Below are positions 54,669 through 63,394 of a DNA stretch of 64,000 nt, in pieces (position 1 is the stretch's first letter; each line of letters begins with the position of its first letter). The translations under genes and the position numbers were made by a program. Origin of the DNA: Prevotella melaninogenica (GTDB lineage: Bacteria > Bacteroidota > Bacteroidia > Bacteroidales > Bacteroidaceae); contig NZ_CP072359.1 in assembly GCF_018128065.1 (NCBI RefSeq), positions 186,001-250,000 of the forward strand. The letters are read 5' to 3'. Below the pieces are notes generated by a model. It made no database searches, was not told the origin of the DNA, and saw only the letters and a program-made list of their open reading frames with translations.

Positions 54669-56756
54669 TTACTTTATATACTTTTTTCCATTTCTTATGT
54701 AGATTCCTTTAGGTAAATTTGCATCAGTAGTACCTACATAACGACCATCTAAAAGGTAAATACGGTTATCATATCGTCCCATTTCCGTCTTATTATCAAT
54801 CGTGTTAATCCCTAAAGCCTTTCTGCGTAACACCTCTTTCAGACCGGCTGCTACATCAATCTGCCCATAGCCATAAAGATTATTAGGATAATTGAGTGAT
54901 GTATCATAATGTGTACAAGTCTTAGAGAATATTTCCAAACAATCGGCTGGCGTCAATGATGGATCTGCTTGTAACCAAAGCGCAATCGCACCTGTCACAA
55001 CTGGCGCAGACATTGACGTCCCAGCATTGGCATTCCACGCATAGGTACGACCTCTATAATCAAAATGACGTACATCACTCTGCACAGAAGCATTTATATT
55101 CTTTGGGTTGTTGATAAAGAAGGTACTATAAGATGAAATGATATTCTGCCCTGGTGCCATTACGTCTGGCTTTATACGTCCATCCAATGTTGGTCCCATA
55201 GCAGAGAATGGGGTACGTATGCCATTCCTCCCACTATTATACACTTTCTTTACACCCAAATAATTAACGAACTGTGTACGATAGCCTGTTGAACCAACAC
55301 AAATTACATCAGGCGAACTGGAAGGAGAAAAGATAGTATACCTACTATCGCCAGCATTCAGTACTGGGTCAAGTGTGTGTTGAAGCATATAACCTGACAT
55401 ACGAAACAGTTCCACATCAGCCCCTCTACCCATAACTTGGAGTGAAACCTGCGGACTATCCCCTACTTTTGATGGACTACTAAGTTGGAAGTCATAAGCT
55501 GTCTCACTCGCATCATAACTATTAGGATAAGCCAACACTCGCCATATATATTTCTTTCCACCTACTAATAAGGAATCAGTAAGAAGCGAGTCACGAGCAC
55601 TACAAACATCTGTTGTGAGAACATCAATTCTTGTAGGTGAGGTGACATTATTATATATACTTACACGAAAAGTAAAAGCCTGCTTGGACTTCGCCGTACA
55701 GCTAAAGTGCTTCTCCCTACTCATTATAAAAGCCCCAGCTCTTTCTTGTTCTACTGTTTTGTGTATATACGTATTCCTTGCTCCATCATTCCCTGCAGAA
55801 GAAACGATGATACGTCCAGGACCTACCAGTTTAGCAAGTAATTCATAATACAGTTGGTCATATCCGTGAAAATCTTGTGAACTGCCCTCACTAAAATTAA
55901 TGACACACGGTTGATTCATACGTTTCGCATAATCGAAGATATACTTAAATCCAAGTGCATCTGTGGCATAAGTATATTTATAATAATCTTTCGGGTCAAT
56001 CAATGAAACATTATCTGCGGCATTATCAACTAAAACCAAGTCAGCATCGCATGCCATTCCCTGATAAGGGGACAGCACTCCGTTCCCCTCCGCTCCACTA
56101 CCAGCAGCAATGCCCGCCGTATGCGTTCCATGTGTCTGTGTCTCACCATCAACAGGATGTCCCAACTGTAACAAAGCATCCTCTCCTACATAATCGCGCC
56201 CCACATACAATGCAGAGCCTATCGTATCACGCGAAAGCTGATCCCACATTGCTTTAATACGATACCGACTCATGTCAGTTGAATAAAAATTTGGATGTGT
56301 CAAGTCGAAGCCAATATCTTGTACACCTACAACGACTCCACGCCCAGTATAGTTTTGCGATAGTCCTTCCCCAGAGTAAACAGTCTCAGCATTAACAACC
56401 AATCGTGTTGTGTCCATCTGTATGCTGCATCGTCTTCCTGTTTCTATCCGTATCACCTGTTTACCGCATGACAATGCTCCAAGTTTGTTAAGAGGAATAG
56501 CAGCAATGCTTATATCCCCCACACGTGCCAACTCCTTACAGCCATACTGCCTGAGTATTTCAGCCGAATTACCATCAATTCGTACAAAAGCTGTCAACAA
56601 TCTGTTGTCACCCTGACTACGTGTAAGCTGTTTAGTTACTAACGCAGAAGCCATTGCCTCACGAACGAAAGGCGACATCTTTTCATATCGAGGACGCTGT
56701 GCCCTGATGCTAAGAGAGGTAAATATAAGCAGTAGATAAATTATTAAACGGTTCAT
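54669..56756 (-). CDS. Subtilisin-like S8 peptidase with type IX secretion-like C-terminus
   Basis: 695 aa. Signal peptide, then a pro-region, then the S8 catalytic domain with Asp in VGVQDIGFDLTHP, His in TQTHGTHTAGIAAG and Ser in NAGTSMSAPVVTGAI. The last 75 residues end GIYIRNGKKYIK, after RIYLLDGRYVG, which fits a type A C-terminal signal for the type IX secretion system. The enzyme is therefore probably exported to the surface or medium as a protease. Confidence 0.88.
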   Translation of the reverse strand: MNRLIIYLLLIFTSLSIRAQRPRYEKMSPFVREAMASALVTKQLTRSQGDNRLLTAFVRIDGNSAEILRQYGCKELARVGDISIAAIPLNKLGALSCGKQVIRIETGRRCSIQMDTTRLVVNAETVYSGEGLSQNYTGRGVVVGVQDIGFDLTHPNFYSTDMSRYRIKAMWDQLSRDTIGSALYVGRDYVGEDALLQLGHPVDGETQTHGTHTAGIAAGSGAEGNGVLSPYQGMACDADLVLVDNAADNVSLIDPKDYYKYTYATDALGFKYIFDYAKRMNQPCVINFSEGSSQDFHGYDQLYYELLAKLVGPGRIIVSSAGNDGARNTYIHKTVEQERAGAFIMSREKHFSCTAKSKQAFTFRVSIYNNVTSPTRIDVLTTDVCSARDSLLTDSLLVGGKKYIWRVLAYPNSYDASETAYDFQLSSPSKVGDSPQVSLQVMGRGADVELFRMSGYMLQHTLDPVLNAGDSRYTIFSPSSSPDVICVGSTGYRTQFVNYLGVKKVYNSGRNGIRTPFSAMGPTLDGRIKPDVMAPGQNIISSYSTFFINNPKNINASVQSDVRHFDYRGRTYAWNANAGTSMSAPVVTGAIALWLQADPSLTPADCLEIFSKTCTHYDTSLNYPNNLYGYGQIDVAAGLKEVLRRKALGINTIDNKTEMGRYDNRIYLLDGRYVGTTDANLPKGIYIRNGKKYIK

Positions 56757-56864
56757 TTCTTCATTGGGCTAATTGCGGATAAAATGTAATGAGTCGCATA
56801 TTCAGCTACAAAGGAACGAAAAAAAAACGACTTCTGCAAGACTTCTTAGTACTTACCAGCATTC

Positions 56865-56930
56865 GTGCTTACCAACAGCACAACATGTGCTACACATCAG
56901 CACCATTTGTGCTGCACATAAGCACATAAG
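56865..56930. repeat. 22-bp tandem array E (three units, GTGC-N9-GCAC-N5)
   Basis: Units start at 56865, 56887 and 56909, and all three match GTGC-N9-GCAC-N5 exactly. The spacer nine-mers differ between units. Nothing else of note in the 353-bp gap except a terminator at 57031. Confidence 0.85.
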
Positions 56931-57030
56931 TAGAAGATGGTAAATAAGCTGCTCTCTCATAAAGAATTAAGGCATAATAAAGAACATTGAACTAACGAAA
57001 AAGGTATACAAAACAGCATCTATATCAAAA

Positions 57031-57063
57031 AAGGCTACAAGTCATTACCTGACTCATAGCCTT
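57031..57063 (-). terminator. Terminator of the gene at 57110
   Basis: AAGGCTA (57031-57037) pairs with TAGCCTT (57057-57063), with inner GTCA/TGAC pairing. On the minus strand it is followed by TTTT. Confidence 0.65.
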
Positions 57064-57109
57064 CTATCTACCTGTATGAAACCTTCTCTTATGAGAATAT
57101 GTTGATTTC

Positions 57110-57478
57110 TTACTTGTTCAAACCGCGGTTGTTCAATGTAACATTGAGAATCTTTACATACTCACGATACTGGCGATCATTCAAAACATAACGCATATAA
57201 GAAAGATCCTTCTTAATAGCACTCTGCATCTTAGCCTCACGCTCAGCATTGTCAGCAACAGAAGCATTCATCATCTCAGTTGCGAAAGTGCGGTTAATAT
57301 CCTCAACAACATCTACCTGATCATAATTGAGGTTCAGCGCACGACTCAAAGCGTATGTGCTTACATTGAATTTATATGCATTTGCGTTTGTAGCTGTGTT
57401 GTTGTTATCGTTCTCGTTTGCAGCAAAAGCCATAGTCATACTCATTACTGCTACCACTGTCAATACAATCTTCTTCAT
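57110..57478 (-). CDS. Small secreted helical protein, unknown function
   Basis: 122 aa from the second ATG (57478), which has an AAAGGA ribosome binding site at good spacing. The signal peptide ends at AFA-AN (about residue 19). An Asn/Thr-rich linker precedes a helical domain (about 35-122) with LNYDQVDVVEDIN and YMRYVLNDRQYREYVKILN. This looks like the LTXXQ-type fold of Spy-like periplasmic proteins, but that is only an impression. Confidence 0.6.
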   Translation of the reverse strand: MKKIVLTVVAVMSMTMAFAANENDNNNTATNANAYKFNVSTYALSRALNLNYDQVDVVEDINRTFATEMMNASVADNAEREAKMQSAIKKDLSYMRYVLNDRQYREYVKILNVTLNNRGLNK

Positions 57479-57484
57479 ATTCAT

Positions 57485-57810
57485 TATCCTTTCTAAATTA
57501 TTAAAAGCCTCATCATAAGGCTTATTATTATCTTTTATTTTGTAATTAATTTCCTTATTTCGAGTGCAAAGTTACAAGATTATTTACACACAATATAACT
57601 ATTCATTACATATCATTAAACTTTGCTTATATTTTTGATACACATCAATACATTTGATTTATATCAGTAACAAATTCATCGATTTAACCCATTCTTTCCT
57701 AACATACCATATATAATGACACCTCAAAAAGGAAAAACCAGTAATTAATCAGATTATATTCCGTTTTAAATCCTTACCTTTGCACATATAATAATTAGAA
57801 ATAAAGACAA
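57485..57810. other. Divergent intergenic region, no gene
   Basis: AT-rich spacer between the gene at 57110 and slyD. A -7-like TACCTTTG (57775-57782) lies 28 bases before the slyD ATG. Confidence 0.5.
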
Positions 57811-58413
57811 ATGGAGAATAAGAAACATCGACTCATGGTAGTCAGTTACGAATTATACTGTATAGAAAACGGTAAGGAGTACATCATCGAAAAGTCAGAC
57901 GATATGCAACCTATGCAGCTCTATACAGGCTGCGACATGGCTTTACCTGCTTTTGAACAGGAGGTTGTTAAGTTTGATAAAGACACAGACTTTAAGTTTT
58001 CGTTGACAAAGGAACAGGCTTATGGCGAGCGTGATGACAAGAGTGTTTTGGCACTCAACAAGGCTACTTTCTCGCCTAACGGAGTATTTGATACAGAGAA
58101 TATTTACAAAGATGCTGTCGTACCTTTGCAGAACGAAGAGGGTCAACGCTTCTTAGGTAAGGTTTTAGACATATCAGACGATAAGGTTGCCATTGACCTC
58201 AACCACCCTCTCGCTGGCAAGGACTTAATATTCCATGGTCATGTCTTCGAGAATCGCGAGGCAAGCGAAGAGGAAGTAAAAGACTTCTTCGAGCAGATGA
58301 AACAGCACCACTGCAGTGGTGGATGTGGCGGAGACTGCGGTAGCGATTGTGGTAATAGCTGTGGTTGCAAAGACCACGAGGAAGGAGAAGGCGGCTGCTG
58401 CGGCTGTCATTAA
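57811..58413 (+). CDS. slyD: FKBP-type peptidyl-prolyl isomerase, SlyD-like with metal-binding tail
   Basis: 200 aa. The FKBP domain with an inserted flap covers about residues 5-150 (YTGCDMALPAFEQEV, FSLTKEQAYGERDD, LNHPLAGKDLIFHGHV). The C-terminus (about 170-200) is an extraordinary Cys/His/Gly-rich tail (HHCSGGCGGDCGSDCG) expected to bind nickel or zinc. It folds proline-containing proteins and may serve metalloenzyme maturation. aroC follows 101 bases later. Confidence 0.93.
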   Translation: MENKKHRLMVVSYELYCIENGKEYIIEKSDDMQPMQLYTGCDMALPAFEQEVVKFDKDTDFKFSLTKEQAYGERDDKSVLALNKATFSPNGVFDTENIYKDAVVPLQNEEGQRFLGKVLDISDDKVAIDLNHPLAGKDLIFHGHVFENREASEEEVKDFFEQMKQHHCSGGCGGDCGSDCGNSCGCKDHEEGEGGCCGCH

Positions 58414-58514
58414 GACAAACTCTTCCTCTCCTATATTATAAGAATAAGGTATATTGAGTATGCAATAACTGCTCAAGCCCATTCTCCTCGAGAACCATTC
58501 ATAGAGACTTTGTT

Positions 58515-59603
58515 ATGAATACATTCGGACAACTCTTCACACTAACAACCTTCGGTGAAAGCCATGGAGCAGCCGTAGGTGGTGTAGTCGATGGGATGCC
58601 AGCTGGTATCACCATCGATATAGACTTCATCCAGCGTGAACTGGCACGTCGCCGACCAGGACAAAGCCATATCACAACGGATAGAAAAGAGGCAGATCAG
58701 ATAGAACTACTGAGCGGTGTGTTCGAGGGAAAGTCAACTGGTGCTCCCATTGGCTTCCTTGTCCGAAATACGAATCAACACTCAAAGGACTATGAAAACA
58801 TTCGTAATCTCTTTCGTCCATCGCATGCTGATTATACTTATTTTAGCAAATATGGCATCCGCGACTATCGTGGCGGAGGTCGGTCATCAGCTCGTATTAC
58901 CCTGTCGCGTGTCGTAGCAGGTGCCTTAGCAAAACTTGTATTGCGTCAGCAGGGTATCAGTATCACAGCTTATACAGAGCAGGTGGGTGATATTCAACTT
59001 GAAAGAGATTACCACAGATATGATTTAAATCTCATTGAATCTAACCTTGTTCGCTGCCCTGACCCACAGAAGGCAAGAGAGATGGAAGAACTCATTGCAC
59101 AGGTGAAGCGTGAAGGCGACACCATCGGTGGTGTTATTTCATGTGTCATCAAAGGTTGTCCTGTGGGCTTAGGTGAACCCGAATTTGGAAAACTTCATGC
59201 GCAATTAGGTGCTGCCATGCTTAGCATCAATGCTGTAAAGGGTTTTGAATATGGAGAAGGCTTCGCTGGATCATCATGGAGAGGTAGCCAACAAAACGAC
59301 ACCTTCTTACCTACTGGCGACAATCCGCAGCACCCAATATGCAATATAGAAACCAACCATAGTGGTGGTATACAAGGTGGCATCAGTAATGGTGAGGATA
59401 TTTACTTCCGCGTTGCATTCAAACCTGTCGCAACCTTGCTTATAGAACAGCAGACTGTAAACATTGAAGGGGAAGCCACAACAATGGATGTTCATGGTCG
59501 ACATGACCCTTGTGTCTTACCACGTGCAGTACCCATTGTCGAAGCTATGGCGGCAATGACAATACTTGATGCTTTGCTGATAAGCAAAACTAATAGACTT
59601 TAG
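58515..59603 (+). CDS. aroC: Chorismate synthase
   Basis: 362 aa, family length. Signature motifs are [14 protein letters not shown] at the N-terminus, [40 protein letters not shown] (written with overlap of the conserved GGGRSSAR), and [15 protein letters not shown] at the C-terminus. It converts 5-enolpyruvylshikimate-3-phosphate to chorismate using reduced FMN. It stands outside any aro cluster. Confidence 0.97.
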   Translation: MNTFGQLFTLTTFGESHGAAVGGVVDGMPAGITIDIDFIQRELARRRPGQSHITTDRKEADQIELLSGVFEGKSTGAPIGFLVRNTNQHSKDYENIRNLFRPSHADYTYFSKYGIRDYRGGGRSSARITLSRVVAGALAKLVLRQQGISITAYTEQVGDIQLERDYHRYDLNLIESNLVRCPDPQKAREMEELIAQVKREGDTIGGVISCVIKGCPVGLGEPEFGKLHAQLGAAMLSINAVKGFEYGEGFAGSSWRGSQQNDTFLPTGDNPQHPICNIETNHSGGIQGGISNGEDIYFRVAFKPVATLLIEQQTVNIEGEATTMDVHGRHDPCVLPRAVPIVEAMAAMTILDALLISKTNRL

Positions 59604-59650
59604 ACATATCGATTCGTTTATACTTGCTATCAATCGCAACTCATAAAACA

Positions 59651-59728
59651 AAATTAGAAGGGGTTAAATCCATTCTTCTCAAGCTAACAATAGCAGAGAA
59701 AAAGTATGGACTTAACTCCTTCTAATTT
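59651..59728. terminator. Long bidirectional terminator
   Basis: AAATTAGAAGGGGTTAAATCC (split as AAATTAGAAGG and GGTTAA) at 59651-59671 pairs with the complement GGACTTAACTCCTTCTAATTT at 59708-59728, with two mismatches. It lies between the converging aroC and the hydrolase gene. Confidence 0.75.
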
Positions 59729-59772
59729 CTATATACTCTTTTCCTTCTAATGAAGTTAAGTTTAGTACTCTT

Positions 59773-60324
59773 TTATTTCAGGCTTTCCACAAAAGCACTT
59801 AATGCAGCCCCTCCATCTAAAGAAGGTGAATAAGACTCAAGAACGTTGAGCTTTACACCCTCGAAAAATGCCTTTATGTCTTTTGCGGTATTCAACACAC
59901 AGATATCGCCAGCCAATCCACAGATATCTATCTGATCTATTTTCAACGCCTTAATCAACCGAGCGAGAATATCTGCTGACGCATTATTTTGCATGATAGA
60001 ATACTCGTCCTTATCAATGCTATCACCCTTATATAATAAGGTGAAGCCACCCTTTGACTCGTTAAGAGCAACCAATAACAACTCCCAGATTGCAGCACCA
60101 ACCGAATGTTGCACACAATGACGAGGCCATTGTCCACCCTCCTCAGCAAAAGAGCAGTGATGATAAGGATGCCAATCGGACGTGGCAATCTTCACAATAT
60201 ACTCATCACCATGTTCCTTCACATACGTAGCAAGTGCATCCATCGCCTCCGCAGCACCTCCCACAGGGAGTGTACCAGTAATGAAGTCCACCTGTGGGTC
60301 GACTATTAACAATAGCTTTTTCAT
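59773..60324 (-). CDS. pncA: Isochorismatase-like cysteine hydrolase, nicotinamidase type
   Basis: 183 aa. The catalytic Asp lies in LLIVDPQVDFITGTL, the metal ligands are likely in TSDWHPYHHCSF, and the catalytic Cys is in GLAGDICVLNTAKD. WPRHCVQHSVGA fits nicotinamidase. It probably hydrolyses nicotinamide to nicotinate for NAD salvage, but a different amide substrate cannot be excluded. Confidence 0.8.
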   Translation of the reverse strand: MKKLLLIVDPQVDFITGTLPVGGAAEAMDALATYVKEHGDEYIVKIATSDWHPYHHCSFAEEGGQWPRHCVQHSVGAAIWELLLVALNESKGGFTLLYKGDSIDKDEYSIMQNNASADILARLIKALKIDQIDICGLAGDICVLNTAKDIKAFFEGVKLNVLESYSPSLDGGAALSAFVESLK

Positions 60325-60482
60325 ATTTTATTGTCCCTTTAAACAATCAGAACTAATAGTTTCATTATCTATATTACAAAGCTAACAGAACATAAACAGT
60401 AGCTTTATAATATCAACGTTAATACGCTACAAATATTTTCTGAACACACCAAAAGTTATATAAAAACAGTGCTATATAAGCG

Positions 60483-60668
60483 ATGTATCACCATTCTATT
60501 CTTAAGTTTCTATACTTGTGCGTTGTCTGGTTCTATCTCGTGAGCATCTACTTCTACGACTCCACGCTTAACATGACCATCATAAGTAACGAAGTAAAGT
60601 CCTATATAGCTATAAAGCCACCTGTAAAATTAAAAAAGAAAGCAACTCCTTTGCCAGTTCAGAAATAA
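60483..60668 (+). CDS. Possible small membrane protein
   Basis: 61 aa with one hydrophobic segment (about 7-27) and a basic Pro/Lys-rich end (KPPVKLKKKATPLPVQK). No clear ribosome binding site and no homologue I recall. It may be spurious. The rest of the gap from 60325 is AT-rich. Confidence 0.3.
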   Translation: MYHHSILKFLYLCVVWFYLVSIYFYDSTLNMTIISNEVKSYIAIKPPVKLKKKATPLPVQK

Positions 60669-60759
60669 TATTTAACTTCGCACTGAACAAACAGGTAGGG
60701 TGATTAATAGATACCTAAATAAGAGGAATTTCCACCTTTACCATAAAAGAAAGATAAAA

Positions 60760-61626
60760 ATGGAATACTATATCAAGATTAATGAAGAAAAGAGAGGTCC
60801 TTATAGCCTCAAAGAATTAGCTGAACGAAAACTGGATGCGACAACGTTAGTGATGCCAATAGACGGCGTAGAGTGGATTCCTGCCAATCAGATAGAAGAG
60901 CTTCGCACACTCCTTACGGATAAAGATACTACCAACAACTCTGAAAAAACAGAAGACATACCTTTTGTTGAAGCAAGACCCATTATACAAGCTACACCAC
61001 AAGAGGAAACCCAGCAGCCGCAACCAACACCAAAGAAGAAAAGCCATATGGGCTGCTTCATTGGTATTCTGATTACAATCATTGCCTTGGTTGCAGTCAT
61101 GATTGTTACTTGTCCAAAGACAGAGCAACACAAGGAAGTACTCTCTACTGTTATCACCGCTACTGTGAACGATGCTGTAAATGATAATGATAATCTTACA
61201 GGCAACACCTTCATCGATAATGCTTTCAAAACAGTCAGCAACGCCTTTGCTGGTAAGGTGATTGAGGCTGCAGTTGATAACCTCGTCACAGTCGACAACT
61301 ACATTGTATGTTCATTGGGTAAGGTACACTACGATGGAAAGGATCATATCGTATCTTTAGGTGTATTCGGGCATATCTTTACCGTAGATGAAGATGACCT
61401 TCGGGAAGCTGCAGAGCTGTATTACAAGAAGGAAGAAATCAACATGAAGGAACAACTTAAGAAGAAAGCACAGAAGATGTTGCAGGAAAATATTATTGCC
61501 CCTGCAGCCTCAGCTATCGAAGGACTATTAGGAAGTGCTATGGACGGTCTTCTTGATGAAATCGGTTTAGATAATCAACCCTCAAAATCAAGTAAGAAAA
61601 AGACTTTGGAAGCTGACTCTATCTAA
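60760..61626 (+). CDS. GYF_2 (DUF4339) domain membrane protein
   Basis: 288 aa from the ATG at 60760, preceded by AAGAAAG; the GTG at 60700 would add 20 unlikely residues. The N-terminus (1-50) is a DUF4339/GYF_2 domain (YYIKINEEKRGPYSLKELAE, with PIDGVEWIPA). A linker rich in Pro and Gln follows, one membrane segment (about 93-115, CFIGILITIIALVAVMIVTC) and a C-terminal domain of unknown type. GYF_2 domains are thought to bind proline-rich peptides; the role is unknown. Confidence 0.72.
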   Translation: MEYYIKINEEKRGPYSLKELAERKLDATTLVMPIDGVEWIPANQIEELRTLLTDKDTTNNSEKTEDIPFVEARPIIQATPQEETQQPQPTPKKKSHMGCFIGILITIIALVAVMIVTCPKTEQHKEVLSTVITATVNDAVNDNDNLTGNTFIDNAFKTVSNAFAGKVIEAAVDNLVTVDNYIVCSLGKVHYDGKDHIVSLGVFGHIFTVDEDDLREAAELYYKKEEINMKEQLKKKAQKMLQENIIAPAASAIEGLLGSAMDGLLDEIGLDNQPSKSSKKKTLEADSI

Positions 61627-61801
61627 GTAAAGATTGGACTCTCAGATAACAAGATAACTGACTTATAGGTGGATAATAATGCAAAAGATAGTTGTTAAAA
61701 AACAATATTTCTACATAAAAGGAAAGGTTTTACATATTATCTTTTGCATGTAAACAATATTTTATATACATTTGCACAATTAATTTAAATAGAATACAAG
61801 T

Positions 61802-62221
61802 ATGAAGAAATTATTTTTTTTAGGATTAATAACGTTGTCTTTTGTATCTTGTGCCTCTTCTTTTAATAATGAAAAGATTGACACTCTGAAGGAGCAGCAG
61901 AAGGTGCTCAAGATGACTACAGAGTTGAACAAACTGCAGTTAGATTACGAAAAAGAGAAGGCAAACAATGTCGAACTCAGTAAGAAAGCAGCTGATATCA
62001 ATGTTGAAGCAAACATAGCTACAACAGAATTCAACACAACCAACGCATCAAGCACTGTTAAGGATGCAAAGAGCACTATCAAGCGTCTGAAAGAAGCTAA
62101 GTCTATCAACAAGAAGTTGGCTAAGAGTCAGAAGACCCTTACAAAGATGGAAAAGAAGATTGCTAAGCTTCAGGCTAAAATTGATGATTCAAACAAACGA
62201 ATCAAGTTTGTTAATAACTAA
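61802..62221 (+). CDS. Small coiled-coil lipoprotein
   Basis: 139 aa. A lipoprotein signal ends in FVSCA (Cys18). The remainder is one long coiled coil rich in Lys, Glu, Leu and Ala (heptads from about 25 to 135). Likely an envelope-anchored structural or adaptor protein. Its own -7 is at 61767-61774 (ATACATTTG region), and a terminator follows. Confidence 0.7.
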   Translation: MKKLFFLGLITLSFVSCASSFNNEKIDTLKEQQKVLKMTTELNKLQLDYEKEKANNVELSKKAADINVEANIATTEFNTTNASSTVKDAKSTIKRLKEAKSINKKLAKSQKTLTKMEKKIAKLQAKIDDSNKRIKFVNN

Positions 62222-62252
62222 TAGCCGAAGACAGTATTAAATCATAAGTTCA

Positions 62253-62287
62253 AACACTACCTTTTTCACCGAGAAGGGTAGTGTTTT
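62253..62287 (+). terminator. Intrinsic terminator
   Basis: AACACTACC (62253-62261) pairs with GGGTAGTGTT (62276-62285), followed by TTCTTTTTTT. Confidence 0.85.
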
Positions 62288-62296
62288 CTTTTTTTA

Positions 62297-62378
62297 TTCA
62301 CGAAGATAAATTTTTATTTTCATGAAAGTAAATATTTATTTTCATGAAGAAAAATATTTTTTTTCATGAAAATAATTC
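62297..62378. repeat. 22-bp tandem array F (TTCATGAA palindromes)
   Basis: TTCACGAA at 62297 and TTCATGAA at 62319, 62341 and 62363, each separated by AT-rich 14-base spacers (for example GATAAATTTTTATT), exact 22-bp period. Lies between two converging genes. Confidence 0.85.
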
Positions 62379-62395
62379 GGAAGAGAGCGCAAATA

Positions 62396-63370
62396 TCAAT
62401 GCAGAAGATGTAAAACAAGTGGTAAATGGTCGCTAAATCCATTATTAAAACGCATACCATTATAATTACGGCGAGGCTTTACTCCGCCGTATTTTGTATC
62501 TTTTTCTAATAAGAACGGAGCATCATTGACACGGCAATCCTTTACCCATGAGCAAAGATTCTCACTTACAAGTATTTGGTCCAGACTCCCCCATTCTCCG
62601 TGATAACGATAAGTACCCCTTGCTCCATTGTGCCCATGTGCTCCCGTAGCTACATTGAACAACCCATGTTCATAAGCAAACTGTAACGAAGGACTATCTG
62701 CATAATCATTAAAATCCCCCATCACCAATATTTTGGGGTCTAAATATTTGTCACGAACGGAGTCTATTGCATTGCACAAACGTTCCATCACGTGTTTGCG
62801 AAAGGGTCGCGAATAAAGTTCACCACCCATACGGCTCGGTGCATGGAGCAGAAAGATGTGTAACGTATCGCCATTTTCTATTTCCCCTTCTACGTGTAGG
62901 ATATCTCGTGTTGGGCGCATCTCACTTAGAGGTAGTACACGAATTGTATCAGCTTTTATCAATCGGAAGGAGAAAGGGGAATACAATAACGCTACATCAA
63001 TACCACGAACATCATCGGAAGCAGTCATTACATATTCATAGCGAGCCTTACGTAACAAAGAACGACGAGTCAAATCAAAGAGTACACTATCGTTCTCAAC
63101 CTCGCATAAACCCACTATATCAGGCAGTGTCCAACCGCTACTATCCTCACCACAAGAAATAATTGTCTGCCCTATTCTATTTAGTTTCTGCCAGTACTTA
63201 GTACGTGTCCAATGGCGAGGAGAGTCTGGCAGAAACTCATAATCATTCTTTAACGTATCATGCCGAGTATCAAACAAGTTCTCAGCATTGAGTTCAACTA
63301 TCGTCAAACGAGTTTGAGCCATTGACAAGAAAGAACTCAACAGAAGCAAAAAGGTTAACCAGATGCGCAT
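62396..63370 (-). CDS. Endonuclease/exonuclease/phosphatase-family protein
   Basis: 324 aa. A signal peptide ends at SMA-QT (about residue 19), so it is exported. Motifs of the DNase I-like fold are LNAENLFDTRHDT near 27-39, GLCEVENDSV, HAPSRMGGELYSRPFRKHV, MGDFNDYADSPSL and FSDHLPLVLHL (catalytic Asp and His). The substrate is unknown: nucleic acid or phosphoester in the envelope. The ATG at 63370 is 24 bases after the stop of the tyrA-like gene, so it is likely in the same operon. Confidence 0.85.
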   Translation of the reverse strand: MRIWLTFLLLLSSFLSMAQTRLTIVELNAENLFDTRHDTLKNDYEFLPDSPRHWTRTKYWQKLNRIGQTIISCGEDSSGWTLPDIVGLCEVENDSVLFDLTRRSLLRKARYEYVMTASDDVRGIDVALLYSPFSFRLIKADTIRVLPLSEMRPTRDILHVEGEIENGDTLHIFLLHAPSRMGGELYSRPFRKHVMERLCNAIDSVRDKYLDPKILVMGDFNDYADSPSLQFAYEHGLFNVATGAHGHNGARGTYRYHGEWGSLDQILVSENLCSWVKDCRVNDAPFLLEKDTKYGGVKPRRNYNGMRFNNGFSDHLPLVLHLLH

Positions 63371-63394
63371 AAATTTCAGGGATGTAGAAAAGTT

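Noticed and set aside
20965..62378. CRISPR arrays at the 22-bp arrays
   Set aside because: Units abut directly without unique spacers of 30 bases or more, and no cas genes are present.
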